Positions 36,908-45,189 of a stretch of DNA of 64,000 nucleotides are shown piece by piece; within the stretch, counting starts at the first letter, position 1; each line of letters opens with the position of its first letter. This stretch comes from Nocardia mangyaensis (GTDB taxonomy: Bacteria; Actinomycetota; Actinomycetes; Mycobacteriales; Mycobacteriaceae). The position numbers and the translations under genes are program-made. Location of the stretch: the NCBI RefSeq assembly GCF_001886715.1, contig NZ_CP018082.1, positions 3,906,001 to 3,970,000 of the forward strand, in the 5' to 3' direction. The notes under the pieces were generated by a model, which had not been told where the DNA came from, did not search any database, and saw only the letters and a program-made list of their open reading frames with translations.

Positions 36908-36986
36908 GCTGACAGTTCGCGAATCGGATACGCTGATCGACTTCTCGTTCACGGACATGATGACGTTTCCCGGCCCGCGCCTCCCC
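36908..36986 (+). pseudogene. Truncated copy of the FmdE-like gene 5' end
   Basis: A 79-base stretch aligns without gaps to 35661-35739, the start of the FmdE-like gene, with 64 identical bases. Translated, it gives LTVRESDTLIDFSFTDMM and PGPRLPP against LTVLESGTPIEFSFPDLM and HGPHFPG. Nothing of the rest of the gene follows. A duplicate or relic paralogue. Confidence 0.75.
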
Positions 36987-36998
36987 CCGGCGCGGGCC
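36972..36998 (-). terminator. Hairpin after the thiolase-like gene
   Basis: Perfect 10-bp stem GGCCCGCGCC / GGCGCGGGCC with a seven-base loop, 18 bases beyond the stop of the leftward thiolase-like gene. No clear T run. Confidence 0.65.
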
Positions 36999-37015
36999 GC
37001 AGCCATCGCGCGGAG

Positions 37016-38212
37016 TCAGCGGGTGGCGATGATGGCCGATCCGTGGCCGAACAGGCCCTGGTTCACCGCGATGCCCGCGCGCGCGTCGTCGACTTGGCGG
37101 CCCTCGGCCTGGCCGCGCAACTGCCAGGTGAGTTCGCAGACCTGGGCGATCGCCTGCGCGGGGATCGCCTCACCGAAGCAGGCCAGCCCGCCGCTGGGGT
37201 TCACCGGCACGTGGCCGCCCAACGTCGTCGCACCACTGCGCAAGAGTTTTTCCGCGCCGCCGGTCTCGCACAGCCCGATGTCTTCGTACCAGTCCAACTC
37301 GAGTGCGGTGGACAGGTCATAGACCTCGGCGAGCGACAGCTCGTCGGGGCCGAGCCCGGCCTCCTCGTAGGCGGCGTGCGCGACAGCGGAACGGAACTCG
37401 CGCGAGGGCGGCTCCACGGCGACGGCGGAGTCCGTCGCGAAATCCGGGAGGTCGAGCACCGTTTTCGGGAAGGTCGGAGTGACCGTCGACAGGGCCCGGA
37501 TGCGGACCGGATCGGCGATGCCGTGGCGTCTCGCGTAGTCCATCGAGGTCAGCACCACGGCGGCGCCGCCGTCGCTGGTGGCGCAGATGTCGAGCAGCCG
37601 CAACGGGTCGGAGACGATCGCCGAGGCGGCGACCTCTTCGGCCGAGACCTCCTTACGATAGCGGGCGTACGGGTTGTTCAGGCCGTGCCGGGCGTTCTTC
37701 ACCTTGACCGCGGCGAAATCGTCGAGGGTGGCGCCGTACAGCGCCATGCGCCGGCGGGCGTACAGCGCGAAGTAGATGGGGTTCGTCGCGCCGAGTAGGT
37801 GGAAACGCAACCAGTCCGGATCGTCGCGGCGTTCGCCGCCGACCGGCTGGAAGAAGCCCTTCGGGGTGGTGTCCGCGCCGACCACCAGCGCCACATCGCA
37901 CAACCCGGCGAGGATCTGGGCGCGGGCGTTGGCGATCGCCTGGGCACCGGAGGCGCACGCGGCGTAGCTGCTCGAGATCCGGGCACCCGTCCAGCCGAGC
38001 GCTTGGGCGAAGGTCGCGCCCGAGACGAAACCGGGGTATCCGTTGCGGATCGTGTCGGCGCCGGCGATGTAGCCGACGTCGCGGTGGTCCACTCCGGCGT
38101 CGGCCAGCGCCGCGCGTGCCGCGACCAGTCCGTATTCGACGAAGTTGCGTCCCCATTTGCCCCACTGGTGCATGCCCGCACCGAGGACGGCGATATCGCG
38201 ATCACTGGTCAT
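37016..38212 (-). CDS. Thiolase-like lipid-transfer protein (Rv1627c type)
   Basis: A 398-residue thiolase-superfamily protein with the nucleophile region SSYAACASGAQA and late segments EVYDLSTALELDWYEDIGL and NPSGGLACFGEAIPA. The last resembles the GHP motif region of thiolases but with FGEA. By memory it matches mycobacterial Rv1627c, a 'lipid-transfer protein'. Such proteins pair with DUF35 partners and act as acyl-CoA thiolases or aldolases in steroid or lipid breakdown. The start overlaps the DUF35 stop by 11 bases. Confidence 0.9.
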   Translation of the reverse strand: MTSDRDIAVLGAGMHQWGKWGRNFVEYGLVAARAALADAGVDHRDVGYIAGADTIRNGYPGFVSGATFAQALGWTGARISSSYAACASGAQAIANARAQILAGLCDVALVVGADTTPKGFFQPVGGERRDDPDWLRFHLLGATNPIYFALYARRRMALYGATLDDFAAVKVKNARHGLNNPYARYRKEVSAEEVAASAIVSDPLRLLDICATSDGGAAVVLTSMDYARRHGIADPVRIRALSTVTPTFPKTVLDLPDFATDSAVAVEPPSREFRSAVAHAAYEEAGLGPDELSLAEVYDLSTALELDWYEDIGLCETGGAEKLLRSGATTLGGHVPVNPSGGLACFGEAIPAQAIAQVCELTWQLRGQAEGRQVDDARAGIAVNQGLFGHGSAIIATR

Positions 38213-38651
38213 CGACGGGCCTCCACATCCACACCGTGTGCTCGGCTTCCTCGTCCTCGTACAGCACGCCGAGGGTCAGTTCGACCGGCATGCCGACCGC
38301 CAGGTCGTCGACCGTCAGGCCGCGCACCACCTGTCCGAGAATCACCATCTGCTCGACCTCGAGCTCCACGGCCGCGACGACATACGGCACGAACGGCTCG
38401 GGTGAGACATAGGGCGGGGGCGGTTTGTAGCGGGCGTCGGCGTACGACCAGATCCGGCCACGGGTGGAGAACAGGTACTCGGCGAGTTCGGAGCCGTCTC
38501 GAGGACCTGCGCACTGCGGATTCCGGCAGGCCAGCGTGTTCCGCGGGAAATACGGTGTGCCGCAGGCAGTACATCGACTTCCCTGCAGACGCACCGTGCC
38601 GTCGTCCGCAGTGAACCAGTCGGCCACGGCAGGGCGTTGTTCTTTCTGCAC
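38202..38651 (-). CDS. DUF35 OB-fold/zinc-ribbon partner protein
   Basis: A 149-residue DUF35 protein. The N-terminal zinc ribbon is C-x2-C (CTAC) and C-x4-C (CRNPQC) around residues 30-50; the C-terminal OB fold contains GRIWSYADARYKPPPPY and LGQVVRGL. DUF35 proteins form complexes with thiolase-like partners, here the overlapping downstream gene. The pair corresponds to Rv1628c-Rv1627c (from memory). Confidence 0.92.
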   Translation of the reverse strand: MQKEQRPAVADWFTADDGTVRLQGSRCTACGTPYFPRNTLACRNPQCAGPRDGSELAEYLFSTRGRIWSYADARYKPPPPYVSPEPFVPYVVAAVELEVEQMVILGQVVRGLTVDDLAVGMPVELTLGVLYEDEEAEHTVWMWRPVDDQ

Positions 38652-38783
38652 GAGCCCGACGGTATAGGAACACGTTCTACTTTGGGGCGGGAATCCGCTT
38701 CATCGGCGCGGGGGCGCAGGTACGGTGACACCGCAGTGAGGATGCGCTGACATCCTCGGGTCGAGCTGGAGTACCACGACGCG

Positions 38784-39563
38784 ATGGACACCGAAGTCAT
38801 TGAGCCGCAGGCGATTCGCAACGTCACGATCATCGGGGCCCCCGAGCAGACGACCCGGATCGTCCACCGGCTGACCCGTCGCCGCACCGAGGCCGGGTCC
38901 GACACAGCCATGGTCCGGTGGATGACGGATCAGATCGATCACACGATCCGATTCGCCGAACTGTCGAGCCACGCACCCATCGCGACACTGGAGCGGTCCA
39001 TTCGGGTGGCCGACGGGGTGATCGCGGTCATCAACGCGGCGGCGCACCGGACTCCCCTGCTCGAGGCGATCCTGCGCGTCGCCGACGACCACCAGGTCGC
39101 ACGGCTGTGCTTGGTCACCGGGCTCGACCACCCCGCCGCGGACTTCGACCGCTGCGTCCGCACGATCGCGGACACCCATGGCGCGGTGCCGTTGCCACTG
39201 CAGATTCCACACGGCATCGGCCCCGAGTTCGAAGGCGTCATCGAGCTGATCCCGATGTGGACGCTGGAACCGATGGCCGCCCAGTTCTACGGCAACCATT
39301 GGACAGTCGCCGAGAAGTGGCATCGCGACCTCGTGGCCACGGTGCTGGAACAGGACGCGGCGCACAGCACCCTCGGCTGGCGCGAGATCTCACCCGGCCA
39401 GTTGTACGACCGCGTCCGCCACCTCACCCGCGTAGGCGATGCCGCACCCGTCCTCTGCGATCCGGCCCCATGCAGGGACATCGCTCCGGTCCTGGACGCC
39501 ATCATCCGATATCTGCCCTCTCCCCTGCATGTGTGCCAGCCCGAACACGCCCTCGACTATTGA
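38784..39563 (+). CDS. Degenerate EF-G-like GTPase-domain protein
   Basis: A 259-residue protein that follows the order of EF-G domain I and its G' insert. TLERSIRVADGVIAVINA matches the EVERSLRVLDGAVAV region after G3. DHPAADFDRCVRTIADTHGAVPLPLQI matches the segment following NKMD, then EGVIELIPMWTLE. At the end APVLCDPAPCRDIAPVLDAIIRYLPSP matches the end of the EF-G G domain. The P-loop Gly-Lys-Thr is absent, the DTPGH motif is lost and NKMD reads TGLD, so GTP binding is unlikely. Its last 59 bases recur at 41051. Confidence 0.7.
   Translation: MDTEVIEPQAIRNVTIIGAPEQTTRIVHRLTRRRTEAGSDTAMVRWMTDQIDHTIRFAELSSHAPIATLERSIRVADGVIAVINAAAHRTPLLEAILRVADDHQVARLCLVTGLDHPAADFDRCVRTIADTHGAVPLPLQIPHGIGPEFEGVIELIPMWTLEPMAAQFYGNHWTVAEKWHRDLVATVLEQDAAHSTLGWREISPGQLYDRVRHLTRVGDAAPVLCDPAPCRDIAPVLDAIIRYLPSPLHVCQPEHALDY
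39505..39563 (+). repeat. Direct repeat copy A (3' tail of EF-G-like gene)
   Basis: This 59-bp segment, ending at the stop codon, matches 41051-41109 at 49 of 59 positions with no gaps. It encodes RYLPSPLHVCQPEHALDY, which belongs naturally to the EF-G-like gene. Confidence 0.85.
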
Positions 39564-39579
39564 CCGAAGGCGCCGCGGC

Positions 39580-40373
39580 TCAGGCCGCGAGGGCCTGGTT
39601 GCGGATCAGCTCGGCGAGCACCGCGGGGCCGGTGAGAGGCAGCAGATGGTTGTGCCCGGGGACGAGCGTGGTGCGCGCGTCGGGCAACATCGCGGCGAGG
39701 TAGTCGACCACCTGTGCGCGAAGGGCGGACTGTCCCCGCCGACGACGAGGTGGACCGGCTGCTCGATCCGACAGGCTGATTCCTCGTCGAACTGCCACGC
39801 GGCGAGCGCGGGCATCTCACCGCTGAAGCAGTAGCCGCAGTCGCGTTCGGCGCGTTCGAGACCGGTTCGGCCGAGCGCGGATTCGATCACGCTCCGGTGC
39901 GCCGGGCCGCACACCGCCGCCAGGAAGGTGTCGAAGGCGGTGCGCAGATCGCCGTGGGCGGCGGCGCCGATGACCGGGCCGATGACCGGGCCGAGCGCGG
40001 CGGCGACCGTGGCCCGATCCGCGGGCGGTAGCAGCGGGTCGATCAGCGGCGGCTCGACCAGGACGAGTTCGCCGACCAGGTCCGAATGGTCCAGGGCCAG
40101 CTGCATCGCGACCACGGTTCCGGAAGAGTGCACGAGGATCCGTGCGCGATCGATCGTCAAGTGGCGCAACAGATCCGCGCACTCGGCGGCGTGGTCGGCC
40201 ACCGACATCGGCGTTACGGGCACGCGGTCGTCGTACCCGGTGCGAGTCACCCGGACGCGTCGTAGACCCGCGACCGCCGCCTCGCGCTCGAACGGGACGA
40301 ACCAGTCGGCGAAGACGGCCGCGTGGATGAGGATGAGCGGCTCACCGTGGCCGCCGGAATCGTTGTACCGCAT
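39580..40373 (-). pseudogene. Alpha/beta hydrolase, frameshifted
   Basis: Leftward ATG 40373 opens an alpha/beta hydrolase with the nucleophile elbow VHSSGTVVA and a VVGGDSPP strand. The expected continuation (AQVVDYLAAMLPDARTTL and PGHNHLLPLTGP with the catalytic His) is in another frame, so a shift lies near 39725. In the original frame the tail is nonsense up to 39606. Either an inactivated gene or a one-base sequence error. Confidence 0.75.
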
Positions 40374-40390
40374 GGGAATTCTCGAGCTTC

Positions 40391-40438
40391 TCAGTCGGCG
40401 TAGAGCCGGAGCTCTATGCCGTCGGGGTCGAATCGGCG
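40391..40438 (-). pseudogene. C-terminal remnant of a VOC/glyoxalase gene
   Basis: Leftward codons ending at the TGA at 40391 read RFDPDGIELRLYAD, the classic C-terminus of vicinal-oxygen-chelate (glyoxalase) proteins, 17 bases before the hydrolase ATG. Nothing of the rest of the gene exists; upstream is TetR sequence. Confidence 0.65.
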
Positions 40439-41109
40439 CCGACGCTCAGCCGCGCCGAGAAGACGAGGCTGACCAAGCGGCGGATCGTCACCGCGGCGGC
40501 GGACATGTTTCTCGGCCAGGGCTACGGCGCGACGACACTCGACCAGATCGCCGAACGCGCGGGCGTCGCCGTGCAGACCGTCACTTCCACTTCGGCAACA
40601 AGGCGACGCTGCTCAAGGAGGCACTCGACGTCGCCGCGGTCGGCGACGACGAGCCGGTCGCGCTGCTCGATCGGCCGTGGTTCCACGAGATGAGCGCCGA
40701 ATCCAACCCGGTCCGGGTGATCGAGCTCTGGATGGTCGGCGGCCGCGAGATCATGGAGCGGGTCGGGCCGCTGCTCGCCGTCATCCGTGGCACCGTCGGC
40801 ACCGATCCCGACCTCGCCGCGCAGTGGGAGGTCAACGAGGTCCAGCGCCGCACCGCGAACCGCGCGCTGGCCGACCTGCTCGCCGGTCGCGACGCCCTGC
40901 GCCGAGGACTCGCCGTCGAAGACGCCGCCGACCTGGCCTTTCTCATCGTCAGCGCGGAGAACTACATCCTCGCCACGAACACCCTCGGCTGGACGACCGA
41001 ACGCTGGCAGCACACCACGGCCGCACAGCTCATCGCAGCCCTGCTCGACGTCCGATATCTGCCGTCTTCCCTGCACATCCATCAGCCCGAACACGCCCTC
41101 GACGACTGA
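40439..41109 (+). pseudogene. TetR regulator, frameshifted, with a foreign tail
   Basis: Rightward reading shows AEKTRLTKRRIVTAA, then MFLGQGYGATTLDQIAERAG and VAVQTV. One base is missing near 40582 where the family has Tyr, and then in another frame comes FHFGNKATLLKEALDVA and a full ligand domain. No start codon remains upstream; the 5' end abuts the VOC remnant. The last 20 codons (RYLPSSLHIHQPEHALDD) are not TetR but a copy of the EF-G-like gene tail. Confidence 0.8.
41051..41109 (+). repeat. Direct repeat copy B (tail fused to TetR)
   Basis: Second copy of the 59-bp segment at 39505, 49 of 59 bases identical, in the same reading phase and ending at a stop codon. Confidence 0.85.
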
Positions 41110-41126
41110 CGAACGCTCTCGATGGC

Positions 41127-41154
41127 CGGAACAGCCGCATGCCGACCTGTTCCG
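41127..41154. terminator. Hairpin between convergent TetR remnant and MarR gene
   Basis: CGGAACAG and CTGTTCCG, perfect 8-bp arms with a 12-base loop. No T tract; terminator role inferred from position. Confidence 0.4.
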
Positions 41155-41191
41155 CTGAACCCTCGGCACACCACCGCCGAGGAGCGCCGTT

Positions 41192-41596
41192 TCAGGGGAC
41201 GAGCTTGCCGAGGATGTCCCGCAGGGCGGCGCGCTCGGCGGCGGTGAGGCGTGCGAAGAATTCGTCGGCCTCCTTCGTCCTGGCCGCGGCCAGGGTGCCG
41301 AGGGTTCGCTCGCCCAGGGCGGTCACCGCGACGAGGATCGCGCGGCGGTCGGTCGGGTCGGGCTTTCGGGTGACCAGCTTCGCCTTCTCGAGGGCGTCCA
41401 CCACCTCGGTGGCCGAGCGGGCGCTGATGCGCAACGCGTCGGCGACGGCCGAGAGGCGCAGGCCATCGTGTTCGCCGGTCACGCGCAGCGCCCGGGCCTG
41501 GTGGGGCGTCAGACCCAGCGGCGCGTACGCCGCCGCCCAGCGCCGACGGAGCGTCCTGGCCACCTGCATCACGAGGTCGCTCTCGTTGTCGGGCAT
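41192..41596 (-). CDS. MarR-family transcriptional regulator
   Basis: A 134-residue winged-helix repressor: LGLTPHQARALRV, recognition region LSAVADALRISARSATEVVDALEKAKLV, wing with RKPDPTDRRAILVAVTALG. Divergent from an ABC exporter 80 bases away, and a perfect palindrome lies between, so it probably represses the exporter and itself and is released by a toxic ligand. Confidence 0.93.
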   Translation of the reverse strand: MPDNESDLVMQVARTLRRRWAAAYAPLGLTPHQARALRVTGEHDGLRLSAVADALRISARSATEVVDALEKAKLVTRKPDPTDRRAILVAVTALGERTLGTLAAARTKEADEFFARLTAAERAALRDILGKLVP

Positions 41597-41632
41597 GAAA
41601 CTCGCCTCTCATTTGTTTACATAACCAGATAG

Positions 41633-41645
41633 TGAGGTAACCTCA
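41633..41645. promoter_or_regulatory. Palindromic MarR operator candidate
   Basis: TGAGGTAACCTCA, perfect 6-bp arms around one base, in the 80-base gap between the divergent marR and ABC exporter starts. An AT-rich stretch to its left (TTTGTTTACATAACC) is the likely promoter. Confidence 0.7.
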
Positions 41646-41676
41646 GCATATCAGCACAGCCCAAAGGGGGTTGCAC

Positions 41677-43491
41677 ATGGAAGAATCTCCCCGCGGCGGC
41701 CGTACCCGCCGTCCCGACCCGGACGATCGCGCACAACTGCGCGACTCCCCCGTGTCCCTGCGCCGGATCACCGGACTCTTCGCGCCGTACCGGCTTCAGC
41801 TCACCATGCTGACCGCCCTGATCGTGGCGGCATCGACGATCAGCCTCGCCTCACCGTTCCTGCTGCGGATGGTGATCGATGACGCGCTGCCGCACCAGAA
41901 CGTCACGCTGCTGGCCTGGGGCGTGGGTGGGATGCTCGCCGTCGCCGTGCTCACCGCGGTGCTCGGCGTCTGGCAGACCCTCATCTCCACCACGGTCGGG
42001 CAGCGGGTCATGCACGCCTTGCGCACCGACGTGTTCCGCCATCTGCAGCGGCAGTCGCTGGCGTTCTTCACCCGGACCCGCGGCGGTGAGGTCCAGTCCC
42101 GGCTGATCAACGATGTCGGTGGCATGCAGTCGGTGGTCACCAGCACCGCGACCTCCATCGCCAGCAACGTCACCACCGTGGTCGGCACCGCCATCGCGAT
42201 GGCGGTGCTGTCGTGGCGGCTGTCGCTGCTGTCGCTGGTGGTGCTGCCGCCGGCGATCTGGCTGACCCGGCGCGTCGCCATGCTCCGGCGCGACATCACC
42301 GCCCAGCGCCAGCGCCACCTCGCCGACCTGCACGGTCAGGTCGAGGAGGGGCTCTCGGTGAGTGGCGTGCTGCTGGGCAAAACACTCGGCACCGGCCCCC
42401 TGGCCTCGGCCCACTTCGAGAAGAGCTCGCACGACCTGGTCGGTCTCGAAGTGCGCGCCCGCCTCGCCGGCCGCTGGCGGATGGCCACGATGAACATCGT
42501 CTTCGCGGCGATCCCGGCCGTCATCTATCTTGCCGCCGGGCTCCCGGCGACCAGCAGCGGCATGACGATCGGCACCCTGGTCGCGTTCACCAGCCTGCAG
42601 GCCGGGCTCTTCCGGCCGCTGATGAGCCTGCTCGACGTGGGTGTCGAGGTCACCAGCTCGATGGCGTTGTTCAGCCGGATCTTCGGCTACCTCGACCTTC
42701 CGGTGGAGATCGACGAGCCCGCCCAGCCGATCGACCTCGACCCGCGCGATGTCGTCGGCGAGGTCCGGTTCGAGAACGTCAGCTTCCGCTACGACGCCGC
42801 CGGACCCGATGTGCTCGATGACGTCTCGCTCGTCGTGCCCCCCGGATCGACACTCGCTCTCGTCGGCGAGACCGGTTCCGGCAAGACCACCCTCGCTTCA
42901 CTCGTCGCGCGACTCCATGACGCGACCGGCGGCCGGGTGAGCATCGATCGCGTCGACGTCCGCGATCTGGAGCTGAGTACCCTCGCTCGCATCGTCGGCG
43001 TCGTGTCCCAGGAGTCCTACCTGCTGCACACGACCATCCGCGAGAACCTGCGTTATGCCAAACCCAGCGCCACCGACGCCGAGATCGAGCGCGCGGCCCG
43101 CGCCGCCCAGATCCACGAACTGATCGCCGCGCTGCCCCAGGGCTACGACACCGTGGTCGGATCGCGTGGTCACCGGTTCTCCGGTGGGGAGAAGCAGCGC
43201 ATCGCCTTGGCCCGCACCCTGTTGCGCGATCCGCGCGTGCTGGTGCTCGACGAGGCGACCAGCGCCCTGGACAACGAGACCGAGCGTGCGGTGCAGGCCG
43301 CCATCGATGTGGTCGCCCAGGGCCGCACGGTCATCACGATCGCGCACCGGCTGAGCACCATCCGCGATGCCGATCAGATCGCCGTTCTCGACCGGGGCCG
43401 GGTCGTCGAACTCGGCGACCACGCCGCGCTGATCGAGGGCGGGGGCCGCTATGCCCGCCTCCACGGCGCCGCCGAGGTCGTGGCGGCCTGA
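41677..43491 (+). CDS. ABC exporter, fused membrane and ATPase domains
   Basis: A 604-residue type IV exporter half-transporter: six helices (residues 35-320, ABC_membrane) then an ATPase domain with Walker A GETGSGKTT, signature FSGGEKQRIA, Walker B VLVLDEATSALD and H-loop IAHRLS. Works as a dimer to expel drugs or lipids. ATG 41677 follows AAAGGGGG. Controlled by the divergent MarR. Confidence 0.94.
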   Translation: MEESPRGGRTRRPDPDDRAQLRDSPVSLRRITGLFAPYRLQLTMLTALIVAASTISLASPFLLRMVIDDALPHQNVTLLAWGVGGMLAVAVLTAVLGVWQTLISTTVGQRVMHALRTDVFRHLQRQSLAFFTRTRGGEVQSRLINDVGGMQSVVTSTATSIASNVTTVVGTAIAMAVLSWRLSLLSLVVLPPAIWLTRRVAMLRRDITAQRQRHLADLHGQVEEGLSVSGVLLGKTLGTGPLASAHFEKSSHDLVGLEVRARLAGRWRMATMNIVFAAIPAVIYLAAGLPATSSGMTIGTLVAFTSLQAGLFRPLMSLLDVGVEVTSSMALFSRIFGYLDLPVEIDEPAQPIDLDPRDVVGEVRFENVSFRYDAAGPDVLDDVSLVVPPGSTLALVGETGSGKTTLASLVARLHDATGGRVSIDRVDVRDLELSTLARIVGVVSQESYLLHTTIRENLRYAKPSATDAEIERAARAAQIHELIAALPQGYDTVVGSRGHRFSGGEKQRIALARTLLRDPRVLVLDEATSALDNETERAVQAAIDVVAQGRTVITIAHRLSTIRDADQIAVLDRGRVVELGDHAALIEGGGRYARLHGAAEVVAA

Positions 43492-43590
43492 GAATCAACC
43501 GCACCGGCAGCGATGAGTTCTGCGGCGATGCTCCGTCCTAACTGTTGACCGCGCCACCCACCGAGCGCGCACAACACGAAGGACAAGACC

Positions 43591-44016
43591 ATGACCACTG
43601 CCACCCCCTCCGCGAACACCGCCGACGGCTCCACCTACCACCCCGGCAAGATCCGCAACCGCGTCCTGTGGACGCTGCAGATCGTGCTCGGCCTGTTCTT
43701 CATCATCGCCTCGGGCGGCCCAAAACTCGTCATCCCGAACACCCTGATGGAGAACGCGCCGGAGAATCTGACCATCCCCCTGGGGCTGCTCATCTTCATC
43801 GGCGTCGTGGAGGTGGCGGGCGGCATCGGCCTGATGGTGCCACGGGTCAGCGCCCTGGCCGCCATCGGCCTGTCCGTGCTCACCGTCCTCGCCGCCGCGA
43901 CACAGGCTTTCATCGCCGACAAGCCCGCGATGGCGATCTTCCCGCTGGTACTGGCCGCGATCTTCGCCTGGATCGCCTACGAACGCCGCGCCACCATCAC
44001 CTCGCTGCTGCGGTGA
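43591..44016 (+). CDS. DoxX-family membrane protein
   Basis: A 141-residue protein with four helices (about 28-45, 62-80, 88-105, 113-130) and the DoxX-like ASGGPKL and GVVEVAGGIGLMVPR segments. Role unknown; DoxX-like proteins are small quinone- or thiosulfate-linked membrane proteins. It lies 99 bases after the ABC exporter and may share its transcript. Followed by a strong hairpin. Confidence 0.88.
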   Translation: MTTATPSANTADGSTYHPGKIRNRVLWTLQIVLGLFFIIASGGPKLVIPNTLMENAPENLTIPLGLLIFIGVVEVAGGIGLMVPRVSALAAIGLSVLTVLAAATQAFIADKPAMAIFPLVLAAIFAWIAYERRATITSLLR

Positions 44017-44032
44017 GCGCATCACAGTGGCA

Positions 44033-44067
44033 GTGAGATCACCGGACGCCTGGTCCGGTGATCTCAC
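44033..44067. terminator. Bidirectional terminator hairpin
   Basis: Perfect 15-bp inverted repeat GTGAGATCACCGGAC / GTCCGGTGATCTCAC with a five-base loop, between the convergent DoxX and nitronate-monooxygenase genes. No T tract. Confidence 0.8.
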
Positions 44068-44183
44068 GTGTTCGCACCGCGAGCCGAACGGTGGGTTCGG
44101 CCTCGCGAAATCCCGCTCTCCAGAATGCTTTTCGTCATACCAGGAGACTGCAACCCTCACACCGGGGCACGGTCGACCCGACC

Positions 44184-45149
44184 TCAACGCGGGGCAGTCG
44201 TGATCATCCGGCTCGACCGCCGCAGCGCCGCGACGTACTCCTCTTCGATCCGCTCGACGATGGTGCGCACCGGTTCGATCGCATGGATCGGCTGGAGCCC
44301 CTGACCGGCCGCCCAGACGTCCTTCCATCGCTTCATCGACTCCGCTCCCGCGGTGTAGTTCTTCGCCCCGGTCGGCGGGATCAGGTTGTCGGGGTCGAGG
44401 CCGCAGGCGACGAGGCTCGGCTTGAGCCACGACGCGGGGGTGCCGGTGATGGCGGAGCTGATCACGAGGTCGTCGGGACCGTGGTCGACGACCATCTGCT
44501 TGTACCCGTCGACCGCCATGCTCTCCGCCGCTGCCAGGAATCGGGTACCCATGTAGACCAGGTCGGCGCCCGCGGTGACCGCGCCCGCGACACCGTGACC
44601 GTCACTGATGCCGCCGCCGATGATGATCAGCCCGTCGAAGAGCTCGCGCACGGCGGAGGTGAACGCGAAGGGCGACAGGTGACCGGTGTGGCCGCCCGCG
44701 CCCGCCGACACGCAGGCCATGCCGTCGACGCCGGCGGCGGCGGCCTTGCGCGCGAGGCGAAGGTTGACCACGTCGGCGATCACCGTGCCGCCGTACCCCT
44801 TGACGATGTCCATCACCGGCTTCGGGGACCCGAGGGCGGTGATGACGATCTGCGGCTGATATTCGGCGACGAGACGCAGGTCGTCCGCGAGACGCGCATT
44901 ACTGCTGTGCGTGATCACGTTCGCCGCCCACGGGGCGACCCGACCCTCGGTGGCCGCCGCTGCGCGCAGCGCGTCGGTGATCGATCCCATCCAGGTGTCG
45001 AGGTCGGCCGCGGTGCGGCAGTTCTGCGTCGGGAACGATCCGACGACGCCCGCGGCACAAGCCGCGGTGACGAGCTCCGGGCCGGACACCAGGAACATCG
45101 GCGCCGCGACGACCGGCAGGCGCAGGGTGGACAGGAACGAGTCGGCCAT
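44184..45149 (-). CDS. Nitronate monooxygenase-like (NPD) flavoprotein
   Basis: A 321-residue FMN TIM-barrel protein of the 2-nitropropane dioxygenase family. N-terminal LRLPVVAAPMFLVSGPELVTA, catalytic-region GAGGHTGHLSPF, and FMN-phosphate site IGGGISDGHGVAGAVTAGADLVYMGTRF. It lies 40 bases downstream of a CoA ligase on the same strand. In such clusters related proteins also act as enoyl reductases, so the true reaction is open. Confidence 0.9.
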   Translation of the reverse strand: MADSFLSTLRLPVVAAPMFLVSGPELVTAACAAGVVGSFPTQNCRTAADLDTWMGSITDALRAAAATEGRVAPWAANVITHSSNARLADDLRLVAEYQPQIVITALGSPKPVMDIVKGYGGTVIADVVNLRLARKAAAAGVDGMACVSAGAGGHTGHLSPFAFTSAVRELFDGLIIIGGGISDGHGVAGAVTAGADLVYMGTRFLAAAESMAVDGYKQMVVDHGPDDLVISSAITGTPASWLKPSLVACGLDPDNLIPPTGAKNYTAGAESMKRWKDVWAAGQGLQPIHAIEPVRTIVERIEEEYVAALRRSSRMITTAPR

Positions 45150-45189
45150 GGCGTTTCCTCTGTCGGGGTCTGTCAGGGTTGGGGTGAGT

